DNA of 64,000 nt from Streptomyces fructofermentans (lineage in GTDB: Bacteria; Actinomycetota; Actinomycetes; Streptomycetales; Streptomycetaceae). The stretch covers positions 257,792 to 321,791 of the forward strand of contig NZ_BMWD01000006.1 in NCBI RefSeq assembly GCF_014651055.1. The letters are read 5' to 3'. The notes under the pieces were generated by a model. It saw only the letters and a program-made list of their open reading frames with translations. It was not told the origin of the DNA and did no database searches. The position numbers and the translations under genes were made by a program. Shown in pieces: positions 44,592 through 55,126 of the stretch (position 1 is the stretch's first letter; the number at the start of each line of letters is the position of its first letter).

Positions 44592-45584
44592 ATGTCCATC
44601 CCGAAAGCTGAACTGCACCTCCACATCGAAGGCACCCTGGAGCCCGAGCTGGCCTTCGAGCTGGCCGCGCGCAACGGTGTCGCGCTGCCCTACGCGGACA
44701 CCGGGGAACTGCGCGCGGCGTACCTCTTCGAGGACCTCCAGTCGTTCCTGGACCTGTACTACGGGCTGATGGCCGTGCTGCGCACGGAGGAGGACTTCGA
44801 GGACCTCGCCGAGGCCTATCTCGCTCGGGCCGCCGCGCAGGGCGTGCGGCACGCGGAGATCTTCTTCGATCCGCAGGCGCACCTTGCGCGCGGCGTCGGG
44901 ATCGGGACGGTCGTCGAGGGGCTCGGCCGGGCGCTCGACCGCAGCGAGTCCGCGCACGGGATCTCCACCGGGCTGATCATGTGCTTCCTGCGCGACGAGT
45001 CCGCCGAGTCCGCGATGAGCACGCTGGAGGCGGCGAGGCCGTACCTCGACCGGATCGTGGGCGTCGGCCTGGACTCCGCCGAGGTCGGGAACCCGCCGGC
45101 CGGGTTCCGCGAGGTGTACGAGGCCGCCGCCGCCCTCGGACTGCGCAGGGTCGCCCACGCGGGCGAGGAGGGGCCGCCCGAGTACATCACCGAGGCGCTG
45201 GACGTGCTCGGCGTCGAGCGCGTCGACCACGGACTCCGGTGCATGGAGGACCCCGAACTGGTGGCGCGGCTCGTCCGGGACCGCGTGCCGCTGACGCTGT
45301 GCCCCCTGTCCAACGTGCGGCTGCGTGCCGTCGACGCGCTGGAGGAGCATCCGCTGCCCGCGATGCTCGACGCCGGGCTGCTGTGCACGGTCAACTCCGA
45401 CGACCCCGCGTACTTCGGCGGGTACGCGGGGGACAACTTCCGTGCCGTGCGCCAGGCGCTCGGACTCTCCCCCGAGCGCCTGCGGGACCTGGCCCGGAAC
45501 TCCTTCGTCGCCTCCTTCCTGGAGCACGACGAGGAGCGGCGGGCCCGGTACATCGCCGAGGTGGAGGCCTACGAGTTCGAGTAG
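44592..45584 (+). CDS. adenine/adenosine deaminase family protein
   Basis: This zinc amidohydrolase deaminates a purine to the 6-oxo form. The 330-residue protein has HLHIEGTLEPELAFELAARN (about 9-28), HAEIFFDPQAH, LRRVAHAGEEG (catalytic His/Glu, about 190) and VNSDDPAYFGGY (about 267-278). The GTLEPE and SDDPAYFGG signatures are the ones I associate with adenine deaminases of the adenosine-deaminase superfamily rather than with true adenosine deaminases (which have HLDG and SDDP-x-VF). TACGAT ends 6 bases before the ATG, so it is probably leaderless. It converges on the MFS gene. Confidence 0.88.
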   Translation: MSIPKAELHLHIEGTLEPELAFELAARNGVALPYADTGELRAAYLFEDLQSFLDLYYGLMAVLRTEEDFEDLAEAYLARAAAQGVRHAEIFFDPQAHLARGVGIGTVVEGLGRALDRSESAHGISTGLIMCFLRDESAESAMSTLEAARPYLDRIVGVGLDSAEVGNPPAGFREVYEAAAALGLRRVAHAGEEGPPEYITEALDVLGVERVDHGLRCMEDPELVARLVRDRVPLTLCPLSNVRLRAVDALEEHPLPAMLDAGLLCTVNSDDPAYFGGYAGDNFRAVRQALGLSPERLRDLARNSFVASFLEHDEERRARYIAEVEAYEFE

Positions 45585-45708
45585 GGGCACCGGTCGCGGG
45601 CCCCGGGCGGGTCCGTACGGCGCCGTCCGTTCCGGGGCGCCGGCCGAGTGGGCGGTCTCGGGGGCCGGTACCGGTGGGGCGGTCGGGGCGGTCTAGGGAG
45701 AGGTGGTC

Positions 45709-47001
45709 TCAGAGGGGCGGCGCGGCCGGCGCGGCGGCCGCGTGCACCGGACCGGCCGCGCCGAACTCCCGGCGGGCGGGGAGCGCGTGGTCGACCGTGA
45801 TCTCCACGACCGGCTGCCCGGCGCCGCCCGCGCGCAGCACCGTGCTCGGACGCGGCGGTCGCCCGGCGGTGCGCAGGGCGACCGCCGCGAGGGCCGGGGC
45901 CAGCAGGAGCAGGGCGCCGCCGAGGACCAGGCCCATCGCCGGGTAGCCGGCCGCCGCGGAGAGCAGACTGCCGGTCAGCGGGCCGCAGGCCGTGCCGAGC
46001 GAGGACGCCGAGCCCACCAGGACCGCCCAGCGGCCGCGCGGGTCCAGGGACGCGGCGAGGCCGATGAGGTACGACAGGACCACCGGGTAGAGGGCGTTCC
46101 AGGCGATCTCGCCCGCCGCGAAGGACGCCAGGCCGTCGGCGCTCGCGCTCGCCGCGATGCAGCCCGCGATCAGGGCGGTGCCGGCACCGATGGGGAGCGC
46201 CCCGCCGAGCCTGGAGCCGAGAGCGCCCGCGCCGAGGACGCCCAGCAGGCCCGCGCCGAGGGCCGCCGCGAAGACCATGCCGACCGTCGCCTCGGTGAGA
46301 CCGGCCTGCCGGGTGCCTATGTGGCTGCTGACGCCCCACAGCGAGTTCTGGGCCAGGGACCAGCAGAGCATCGCGGCGGCCAGGACCAGCCCGGCCCGGC
46401 GGTGCGGGAGGCGCGCCCGGGCGGCGGGGGCGCCGTCGTCCGGGGTGCTCGCCGCGGGGCTGCCGGGGCCCGCCAGCCGGGTCGTCGCGGGCCACACCAG
46501 CGCGGCGGTCAGGGCGGTCGCGCCGAGGGGGAGGCCGTGGCCCGGACCCAGGTGCGGAACCGTGAGGTAGACGGCTCCCGCCAGGGCGGAGACACCGAGC
46601 AGGCCCAGGGTGGAGACGCGGTGCGGATCGCGGTGGGAGGCGATGCCCGCCGCGGCGACCGCGGTCGACGTGCCGGAGCCGAGACCGCCGACGAGGGCGC
46701 AGGCGACGACGACGGGCACGCTGGTCGACAGCGCGGCGGCCCCGTAGCCCGCCACGGCGAGGAGCAGCCCCGCGCGGGCCAGTCGGCGGGGGCCCAGTCG
46801 CTGCACCCGGGAGGCGAGGGCGAAGCCCGCCGCGGCCGAACAGAGGAGCAGGGCGCTGCCGACGACGCCGGCCTGGGTGGCGGAGATCGGCAGGGCCGCG
46901 TCGAGCCTGCCGACGGTGGTGGGCAGCAGGTACGGGGCCAGGTATCCCGCCGTGAAAAGGGCGACGAGGGGCCAGGGCGGGGCGGTGGTGCGGGCGGACA
47001 C
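45709..47001 (-). CDS. MFS transporter
   Basis: The 430-residue protein has about 12 hydrophobic segments and a long cytoplasmic loop around residue 200-220, as in the major facilitator superfamily. The loop after helix 2 contains ASRVQRLGPRRLARAG, a form of motif A. No substrate-specific motif is visible; it looks like a drug/metabolite exporter. The start is the GTG at 47001 (VSARTTAPPWPL) with GGGAACG upstream; longer in-frame extensions are Arg/Pro-rich and unlikely. It is divergent from the PfkB kinase gene. Confidence 0.85.
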   Translation of the reverse strand: MSARTTAPPWPLVALFTAGYLAPYLLPTTVGRLDAALPISATQAGVVGSALLLCSAAAGFALASRVQRLGPRRLARAGLLLAVAGYGAAALSTSVPVVVACALVGGLGSGTSTAVAAAGIASHRDPHRVSTLGLLGVSALAGAVYLTVPHLGPGHGLPLGATALTAALVWPATTRLAGPGSPAASTPDDGAPAARARLPHRRAGLVLAAAMLCWSLAQNSLWGVSSHIGTRQAGLTEATVGMVFAAALGAGLLGVLGAGALGSRLGGALPIGAGTALIAGCIAASASADGLASFAAGEIAWNALYPVVLSYLIGLAASLDPRGRWAVLVGSASSLGTACGPLTGSLLSAAAGYPAMGLVLGGALLLLAPALAAVALRTAGRPPRPSTVLRAGGAGQPVVEITVDHALPARREFGAAGPVHAAAAPAAPPL

Positions 47002-47428
47002 GGGCGTTCCCAGGGCGTGCGGACGGACAGGGCGGCTCGGGGGAGGGAGTTGGTGCGGCCGTCGACGGACAGGGACGCGCGGGCAATTTGTATCAAGCGG
47101 CCGGGCACGGCGTGAGAGGCGCAGGGTGTGATCCCGGGCACGTTTTGTTTGCGCGGGACGGCTGGGGGTAACCACGGTCTTTCCGCTGGTGGGAGCGTGG
47201 GCGGGGCCGCCCGCCGGTGGGGGCGCGGCGGCTCCCGGCGGACGCGGGGGCGCCCCGGGACGGCCGCGGCGCGCCACGGGCCCCGGCAAGGACGCGGGGC
47301 GGCCGAGCGGCGGGCGCCGCGCCCCCGTGGGGCGTACGTGTCGGGGAGGGCCCGGCGTGACGCTCCCCGTCCCGCGGAGTGTTTGGTGCACACTGGCCTG
47401 AATCCGCACCACCGCAGGGGAGCGCACC
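47002..47428. other. 427-bp divergent spacer, MFS / PfkB kinase
   Basis: No gene is visible. The left end has an A+T-rich patch (GCAATTTGTATCAAG, about 47082-47096) that may be the MFS promoter. The right part is plain GC-rich sequence, with TTTGGTGCACACT near 47383 as a weak promoter candidate for the kinase. Confidence 0.4.
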
Positions 47429-48538
47429 GTGACCGCGTCCGACGGAGAGGGGCCGGGGCGACAGGCCCGGTTCGACCCGCTCGCCGCGCTGCGCGGCCCC
47501 GGCGACCCGCCCTGGGACGTCTACCTGACCGGCACGGTCTTCCTGGACATCATCTTCACCGGCCTGGACTCCGCGCCCGTGCGCGGCACCGAGTCCTGGG
47601 CCCGGGGCATGGGGTCGAGCCCCGGCGGCGTCGCCAACATGGCCACCGCCCTGGCCCGGCTGGGGCTGAGGACCTCGCTCGCCGCCGCCTTCGGGGACGA
47701 CCACTACGGGGAGTACTGCTGGGACGCCCTGGAGCAGGGCGAGCACATCGACCTCTCGACCTCGCGCACCGTGCCCGGCTGGCACTCCCCGGTCACCGTC
47801 TCGATGGCGTACGAGGGGGAGCGCACGATGGTCAGCCACGGGCACGAGCCGCCGCCCGAGGGGACGGCGCCCGACTGCCCGCCCGGCGCCCGGGCCGCCG
47901 TCGCCTCGCTGACCCCCGGCGTCCGGGCGCCGTGGATCGCCGAGGCCGCCGGCCGGGGGACCCGGATCTTCGCCGACGTCGGCTGGGACGACACCGGCCG
48001 CTGGGACCTCGCGGGACTGCCCGACCTGGCGCACTGCGAGGCGTTCCTGCCGAACGCGCAGGAGGCCATGCGGTACACCGGGGCCTCGTGCCCCAGGGCG
48101 GCGGCCCACGCGCTCACGGACCACGTGCCGCTCGCCGTCGTCACGCTCGGTGCCGAGGGCGCGTACGCCGTCGACGGCCGGACCGGCGAGACCGCCGAGG
48201 TTCCGGCCATCGAGGTCGAGGCCCTGGACCCGACCGGCGCGGGTGACGTCTTCGTCGCCGGATTCGTCACCGGCACCCTGGCCGGCTGGCCGCTCGCCGA
48301 CCGGCTGGCCTTCGGCGGCCTCACGGCCGCGCTGTCCGTCCAGGACTTCGGCGGCTCCCTGTCGGCCCCCGGATGGTCGGAGATCGCCGCGTGGTGGCGG
48401 CGCGTGCAGTCCTACGACGACCAGGACCCGGCGGCGCTCGGCCGGTACGCCTTCCTGGACGGCCTGCTGCCGCGCACGACCCGGGCGTGGCCCCTGCGGC
48501 GCGCGGTGCCCACGATCGGCTTCCGGCGTTCCGCGTGA
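47429..48538 (+). CDS. PfkB family carbohydrate kinase
   Basis: The enzyme phosphorylates a sugar or nucleoside. The 369-residue protein has the N-terminal PfkB substrate region MGSSPGGVANMATALARLG (about 58-76) and the C-terminal signature DPTGAGDVFVAGFVTG (about 270-285) with the catalytic Asp. The spacing and length fit the family, but the substrate is not readable. It starts with GTG behind GGGGAG. It stands between the MFS gene (divergent) and phoH. Confidence 0.88.
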   Translation: MTASDGEGPGRQARFDPLAALRGPGDPPWDVYLTGTVFLDIIFTGLDSAPVRGTESWARGMGSSPGGVANMATALARLGLRTSLAAAFGDDHYGEYCWDALEQGEHIDLSTSRTVPGWHSPVTVSMAYEGERTMVSHGHEPPPEGTAPDCPPGARAAVASLTPGVRAPWIAEAAGRGTRIFADVGWDDTGRWDLAGLPDLAHCEAFLPNAQEAMRYTGASCPRAAAHALTDHVPLAVVTLGAEGAYAVDGRTGETAEVPAIEVEALDPTGAGDVFVAGFVTGTLAGWPLADRLAFGGLTAALSVQDFGGSLSAPGWSEIAAWWRRVQSYDDQDPAALGRYAFLDGLLPRTTRAWPLRRAVPTIGFRRSA

Positions 48539-48665
48539 GGCGAGAGGTGCCCCGGAAAACTCCCTCGGCGTTGTCGGTCCCCCGTCGTACTCTTGTATGC
48601 ACAGCGCCGCCGTACTGGCAAGCGTGCCTCACCGAGGAGGATGAGCAGGCCTTCAGAGCCGGCCC

Positions 48666-49724
<1,059 letters not shown>

Positions 49725-49736
49725 ACCAGCGCGACC

Positions 49737-50234
49737 ATGTCGATCGACGTCAACAACGAGTCCGGAACCGAGGTCGACGAGCAGGCGATCCTCGACATCG
49801 CCCGCTACGCCCTCGCGAGGATGCGCATCCACCCGCTCTCCGAGCTCTCGGTGATCGTCGTGGACGCCGACGCCATGGAGCAGCTGCACATCCAGTGGAT
49901 GGACCTGCCGGGTCCGACCGATGTCATGTCGTTCCCGATGGACGAGCTGCGGCCCCCGTCGAAGGACGACGAGGAGCCGCCGCAGGGGCTGCTCGGCGAC
50001 ATCGTGCTGTGCCCGGAGGTCGCCGAGCGGCAGGGCCGGGAGGCCCCGACGCAGCACTCCATGGACGAGGAGCTCCAGCTCCTCACCGTCCACGGGGTGC
50101 TGCACCTGCTGGGCTACGACCACGAGGAGCCCGACGAGAAGGCCGAGATGTTCGGCCTCCAGGCGGCCATCGTGGACGGCTGGCGCACGGAGAAGGGCCA
50201 TACCGGCCCGTCCCCGGCCCCGACCGTCTCATGA
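49737..50234 (+). CDS. ybeY: endoribonuclease YbeY
   Basis: YbeY is the metal-dependent RNase for 16S rRNA 3' maturation and 70S quality control. The 165-residue protein has the zinc motif [11 protein letters not shown] (about residues 118-128) and the preceding [10 protein letters not shown] and [12 protein letters not shown] segments. It lies 12 bases after phoH and its TGA overlaps the ATG of the next gene, so the phoH-ybeY-corC order is tightly coupled, as in many bacteria. Confidence 0.97.
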   Translation: MSIDVNNESGTEVDEQAILDIARYALARMRIHPLSELSVIVVDADAMEQLHIQWMDLPGPTDVMSFPMDELRPPSKDDEEPPQGLLGDIVLCPEVAERQGREAPTQHSMDEELQLLTVHGVLHLLGYDHEEPDEKAEMFGLQAAIVDGWRTEKGHTGPSPAPTVS

Positions 50235-51535
50235 GCCCCCAACTCGTCACGGGCGCGGTCGCCCTGGTCGTCGTCGCCTGGCTCGCCGCGTGCGCGGAGG
50301 CCGGGCTGGCGCGTGTCTCCAGCTTCCGGGCCGAGGAGGCCGTACGGTCCGGCCGGCGCGGCAGCGCCAAGCTCGCCCAGGTCGCCGCCGACCCGACCCG
50401 CTACCTGAACGTGGCGCTGCTGGTCCGGATCACCTGCGAGATGGCGTCCGCGGCGCTGGTCACCTACGCCTGCCTCCAGGAGTTCACCGAGACGTGGGAG
50501 GCGCTCGCCGTCGCCCTCGGCGTCATGGTGCTCGTCTCGTACGTCGCCGTCGGGGTGTCCCCGCGCACCATCGGCCGTCAGCACCCCCTGAACACGGCCA
50601 CCGCCGCCGCGTACGTGCTGCTCCCGCTGGCCCGGGTGATGGGCCCGATCCCGCCGCTGCTGATCCTCATCGGCAACGCCCTGACGCCCGGCAAGGGCTT
50701 CCGGCGCGGCCCGTTCGCCTCCGAGGCCGAGCTGCGGGCCATGGTCGACCTGGCCGAGAAGGAGTCCCTGATCGAGGACGAGGAGCGCCGCATGGTGCAC
50801 TCCGTCTTCGAGCTGGGCGACACCCTCGTGCGCGAGGTCATGGTCCCGAGGACGGACCTCGTCGTCATCGAGCGGTACAAGACCATCCGCCAGGCGCTGA
50901 CCCTCGCCCTGCGGTCGGGCTTCTCGCGCGTCCCGGTCACCGGGGAGAACGAGGACGACATCGTCGGGATCGTGTACCTGAAGGACCTCGCCCGCAAGAC
51001 GCACATCAGCCGGGACGCCGAGAGCGAGCTGGTGTCGACGGCGATGCGCCCGGCGGCCTTCGTCCCCGACACGAAGAACGCCGGCGACCTGCTGCGCGAG
51101 ATGCAGCAGGACCGCAACCACGTGGCCGTCGTCATCGACGAGTACGGCGGCACGGCCGGGATCGTCACCATCGAGGACATCCTGGAGGAGATCGTCGGCG
51201 AGATCACCGACGAGTACGACCGCGAGCTGCCGCCCGTCGAGGACCTCGGCGACGACCGCTACCGGGTGACCGCGCGCCTGGACATCGGCGACCTCGGCGA
51301 GCTGTACGGCTTCGAGGCGTACGACGACGAGGACGTGGAGACCGTGGGCGGGCTGCTCGCGAAGGCGCTCGGGAGGGTACCGATCGCGGGGGCGTCGTCG
51401 GTCGTCGAGCTGCCCGACCGCCGTGAGCTGCGGCTGACGGCCGAGGCGGCCGCGGGCCGCCGGAACAAGATCGTCACGGTGCTGGTGGAGCCCGTGGGTC
51501 CGGCCGGGCCTCCCGAGGAGGAGAAGCCGGAATGA
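50231..51535 (+). CDS. CNNM/CorC family membrane protein with CBS domains
   Basis: The protein belongs to the hemolysin C/CorC (CNNM) group, linked to Mg2+ or Co2+ efflux. The 434 residues have four membrane segments in about 1-135, then two CBS domains (about 190-320; [12 protein letters not shown] and [26 protein letters not shown]) and a C-terminal CorC/HlyC domain. In many genomes the gene lies beside ybeY and era, as here. The ATG overlaps the ybeY stop, and its own stop overlaps the next ATG. Confidence 0.93.
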   Translation: MSPQLVTGAVALVVVAWLAACAEAGLARVSSFRAEEAVRSGRRGSAKLAQVAADPTRYLNVALLVRITCEMASAALVTYACLQEFTETWEALAVALGVMVLVSYVAVGVSPRTIGRQHPLNTATAAAYVLLPLARVMGPIPPLLILIGNALTPGKGFRRGPFASEAELRAMVDLAEKESLIEDEERRMVHSVFELGDTLVREVMVPRTDLVVIERYKTIRQALTLALRSGFSRVPVTGENEDDIVGIVYLKDLARKTHISRDAESELVSTAMRPAAFVPDTKNAGDLLREMQQDRNHVAVVIDEYGGTAGIVTIEDILEEIVGEITDEYDRELPPVEDLGDDRYRVTARLDIGDLGELYGFEAYDDEDVETVGGLLAKALGRVPIAGASSVVELPDRRELRLTAEAAAGRRNKIVTVLVEPVGPAGPPEEEKPE

Positions 51536-51891
51536 CCCCGCGGGAACTGCGCGCGCTGTGCCTGTCCTTCAACGCGGCCGTCGAGGAGTTCCCCTTCACA
51601 CCGCGGACCTCGGTCTTCAAGGTGCTCGGCAGGATGTTCGCGCTGGCCGACCTGGACGCCCGCCCGCTCACGGCCAACCTGAAGTGCGACCCCGAGGACG
51701 CCGTGCGGCTGCGGGGCGAGTACGAGGGCCTGGTCATCCCCGGCTACCACATGAACAAGCGGCACTGGAACACGGTGACGGTGGACGGCGGGCTGCCGGA
51801 CGGCCTGGTCCGGGAGCTGGTCGAGGACTCGTACGACCTGGTGGTGGCCGGGCTCCCGAGGGCCGAGCGGCTGAGGCTCGACCGGCCCTGA
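51532..51891 (+). CDS. MmcQ/YjbR family protein
   Basis: The 119-residue protein has the YjbR fold (double-wing DNA-binding-like): LRALCLSFNAAVEEFPFTP, VFKVLGRMFALADL, NLKCDPEDAVRLR, and the end GYHMNKRHWNTVTVDG. Members lack a proven role. The ATG overlaps the upstream TGA by four bases, so it is the last gene of the phoH-ybeY-corC operon. Confidence 0.9.
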   Translation: MTPRELRALCLSFNAAVEEFPFTPRTSVFKVLGRMFALADLDARPLTANLKCDPEDAVRLRGEYEGLVIPGYHMNKRHWNTVTVDGGLPDGLVRELVEDSYDLVVAGLPRAERLRLDRP

Positions 51892-52053
51892 CCCCGGCCG
51901 GGTGCCGTCCCCTGCGCCTCCGGGCCCGCCCCTCCGCTTCCGGGCCGTCCCTCACCAGCGGTCCTGTCCCTCGCCGGCGGTCCCGGAGCCCGGGTTCCGG
52001 GACCGCCGCGGACCGCCGGGCGGACCGGCGGCGGGGCTTCGTATGCTCTGGGC

Positions 52054-52407
52054 ATGACCGACAGCAGCGCGCTCGACCCCGAGGACCGCAAGATCGTCAC
52101 CCTGGCCCGTTCCGCACGGGCCCGCAACGGTGTGCCCGAGGGCGCCGCCGTACGCGACGAGACCGGCCGCACCTATGTCGCCGGCACCGTGGAGCTGCCG
52201 TCCCTGCGGCTCAGCGCGCTGCGGACCGCCGTGGCCATGGCCGTGGCCTCCGGCGCGAAGTCGCTGGAGGCGGCGGCCGTGGTGACCGGGGAGTCGGCCG
52301 TCTCCGAGGACGACCTCGCGGCCGTGCGCGACCTCGGCGGTCCGGGCACCCCCGTGCTGGTCGCGGGCCCCGACGGCGTGGTCGGGCGGACGGTCACCAC
52401 CGGCTGA
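52054..52407 (+). CDS. cytidine-deaminase-like protein lacking catalytic residues
   Basis: The 117-residue protein has the length and layout of a tetrameric cytidine deaminase (EDRKIVTLARSARARNGVPEGAAVRDETGRTYVAGTVE split over two strands, then AVAMAVASGAKSLEAAAVV). However, the zinc and proton-shuttle residues are missing: the TxCAE position reads RLSALRTAV and there is no PCxxC motif. It cannot deaminate as known. TATGCT ends 6 bases before the ATG (leaderless layout). Such a pseudo-deaminase between the ybeY operon and era is seen in other Streptomyces as I recall; its function is unknown. Confidence 0.75.
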   Translation: MTDSSALDPEDRKIVTLARSARARNGVPEGAAVRDETGRTYVAGTVELPSLRLSALRTAVAMAVASGAKSLEAAAVVTGESAVSEDDLAAVRDLGGPGTPVLVAGPDGVVGRTVTTG

Positions 52408-52723
52408 ACGGCCCGCCCCGGGACCCTGGCGCCCCACCGAACGACTTCGGCCACATCCGCCACCGAGCGGAAGTACCCCTACCGCTTCTCTTGCAATCAC
52501 CGGCCGCCCGCGCGTCAATGGACGGCAGTTCTTCCGACGGACCGTCAGATCCGTTGCCCCGCGGCGCGCCGCACACCGTCCGCGGTGTGCCGCGGCGGCC
52601 CGCGCGCATCCCCGCACCGTCGCCGGCGGCCGAGTGCCCCGGCGGCAGGTCCGCGTGCCAGGACGACCATGGGCCCGTCGGCCGTCCCCATCAGGCAATT
52701 CCCGCGCAAGGAAAGGGAATCCC
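52408..52723. other. 316-bp spacer before the secreted protein gene
   Basis: No gene is visible. The stretch 52436-52560 is less GC-rich than its surroundings (CTTCTCTTGCAATCACC, ATGGACGGCAGTTCTTCC), so a promoter for the 52724 gene may lie there, but I cannot pick a clear -35/-10 pair. Confidence 0.35.
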
Positions 52724-53194
52724 ATGAGAAGCAAGCGATTCGGCATCGGCGCGGCGCTGGCCGCCGGCACCCTCGCCGCCGGGCTGGCCCTCGCCCCCGG
52801 CGCCGCGGCCGTGGTGCCCGTGACCGCCACGATCACCGCCGATTGCGGCGTCTACGGCGGCGGTACCGCCACGCTCACGGCCACCCAGGACGGCTCGGCC
52901 GCCACCGTCACCGTGACCTCCTCGATCACCGCCCCGCTCGCCCTCGCGGAGGACTCGATCACCTCCACGCTCACCCTGGTGGCGGCGGGCGGCGGCACGA
53001 CCGCCTTCACGGGCACCGAGAACCCGCCCATGGCCACCGGCGACGCCGTCACGGTCGGCCCGCTGAGCGGCACCGTCGCCCCCGGCGACAGCCTGGAGGC
53101 CTTCGGCGGCTCCCTGGAGATGGTGATCTTCGGGCTGACGGTGACCTGTACGGCCGCCGGGCCGCAGGCGCCCGGCCCGTTCGTGTTCGAGTAG
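52724..53194 (+). CDS. small secreted protein with two Cys
   Basis: The 156-residue protein has a Sec signal peptide: MRSKRFGIG, a hydrophobic core (AALAAGTLAAGLALAPG) and the AAA cleavage site near residue 28. The mature part is Thr/Val/Ala-rich and probably all-beta. One Cys near the start (ITADCGVYGG) and one near the end (LTVTCTAAGP) could form a disulphide that closes the domain. AAGGAAAGGGA is 7 bases before the ATG. No family is recognised; it may be a cell-surface or secreted binding protein. Confidence 0.78.
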   Translation: MRSKRFGIGAALAAGTLAAGLALAPGAAAVVPVTATITADCGVYGGGTATLTATQDGSAATVTVTSSITAPLALAEDSITSTLTLVAAGGGTTAFTGTENPPMATGDAVTVGPLSGTVAPGDSLEAFGGSLEMVIFGLTVTCTAAGPQAPGPFVFE

Positions 53195-53250
53195 CCAATC
53201 GCGGCCCGGGGTCCCGGCAGGCCCCGCGGCCTGGGCGCCACGCGCTCCCG

Positions 53251-54062
<812 letters not shown>

Positions 54063-54075
54063 GACAATGGGCGCC

Positions 54076-55035
54076 ATGAGCGTTCGTACCCAGTCATCCG
54101 AGCCGCCGGAATCCTCGGGGGCACCCCACCGCGCCGGCTTCGCCTGCTTCGTGGGCCGGCCCAACGCGGGCAAGTCCACCCTCACGAACGCTCTGGTCGG
54201 CCAGAAGGTGGCGATCACGGCGAACCAGCCGCAGACGACGCGGCACACGGTGCGCGGCATCGTGCACCGGCCGGACGCCCAGCTGATCCTGGTGGACACC
54301 CCCGGCCTGCACAAGCCGCGCACCCTGCTGGGCGAACGGCTCAACGACATCGTGCGCACCACCTGGGCCGAGGTCGACGTCATCGGCTTCTGCCTGCCCG
54401 CGAACGAGAAGCTGGGCCCGGGCGACCGCTTCATCGCGAAGGAGCTGGCGTCGATCAAGAAGACGCCGAAGATCGCGATCGTCACCAAGACCGACCTCGT
54501 GGACGGCAAGACCCTCGCCGAGCAGCTCATCGCCATCGACCAGCTCGGCGCCGAGCTGGGATTCGAGTGGGCCGAGATCGTGCCGGTGTCGGCGGTCGGC
54601 GACGAGCAGGTGGGCCTGCTGGCCGATCTGATCGTGCCCCTGCTGCCGGAGGGCCCCGCGCTCTACCCCGAGGGCGACCTGACGGACGAGCCGGAGCAGG
54701 TCATGGTCGCGGAGCTGATCCGCGAGGCCGCGCTGGAAGGGGTGCGCGACGAGCTGCCGCACTCCATCGCCGTCGTCGTCGAGGAGATGCTGCCCCGCGA
54801 GGACCGGCCCGCCGACAAGCCGCTCCTGGACATCCACGCCTTCGTCTACATCGAGCGGCCCAGCCAGAAGGGCATCGTCATCGGGCCCAAGGGCAAGCGC
54901 CTGAAGGAGGTCGGCATCAAGTCGCGCAAGCAGATCGAGGCGCTGCTCGGCACGCCGGTGTTCCTGGACCTCCATGTGAAGGTCGCCAAGGACTGGCAGC
55001 GGGACCCGCGCCAGCTCCGCAAGCTGGGCTTCTGA
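54076..55035 (+). CDS. era: GTPase Era
   Basis: Era binds the 3' end of 16S rRNA and takes part in 30S maturation. The 319-residue protein has G1 GRPNAGKSTL (about 26-35), the switch QPQTTRHTVRG, G3 DTPGLHKP, G4 TKTDL, and the C-terminal KH domain with GIVIGPKGKRLKEVG (about 267-281). GACAAT ends 7 bases before the ATG at 54076, so the mRNA may be leaderless; an ATG at 54067 overlaps that hexamer. YbeY, its functional partner in 16S maturation, lies about 4 kb upstream. Confidence 0.97.
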   Translation: MSVRTQSSEPPESSGAPHRAGFACFVGRPNAGKSTLTNALVGQKVAITANQPQTTRHTVRGIVHRPDAQLILVDTPGLHKPRTLLGERLNDIVRTTWAEVDVIGFCLPANEKLGPGDRFIAKELASIKKTPKIAIVTKTDLVDGKTLAEQLIAIDQLGAELGFEWAEIVPVSAVGDEQVGLLADLIVPLLPEGPALYPEGDLTDEPEQVMVAELIREAALEGVRDELPHSIAVVVEEMLPREDRPADKPLLDIHAFVYIERPSQKGIVIGPKGKRLKEVGIKSRKQIEALLGTPVFLDLHVKVAKDWQRDPRQLRKLGF

Positions 55036-55050
55036 CCGGTCCCGCTCCCG

Positions 55051-55094
55051 CCCGGCCGTCCGCGCCCGCCCCCTCGGGGGACGGGACGGCCGGG
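55051..55094. terminator. terminator between convergent era and beta-glucosidase genes
   Basis: An 11-bp perfect stem (CCCGGCCGTCC with GGACGGCCGGG) encloses a second stem (CCGCCCCCTCGGGGGACGG). It starts 15 bases after the era stop and can act on both strands. Confidence 0.75.
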
Positions 55095-55126
55095 GAGCGG
55101 CCCGGCCGGGGCCCCGCCGCGGTCCG

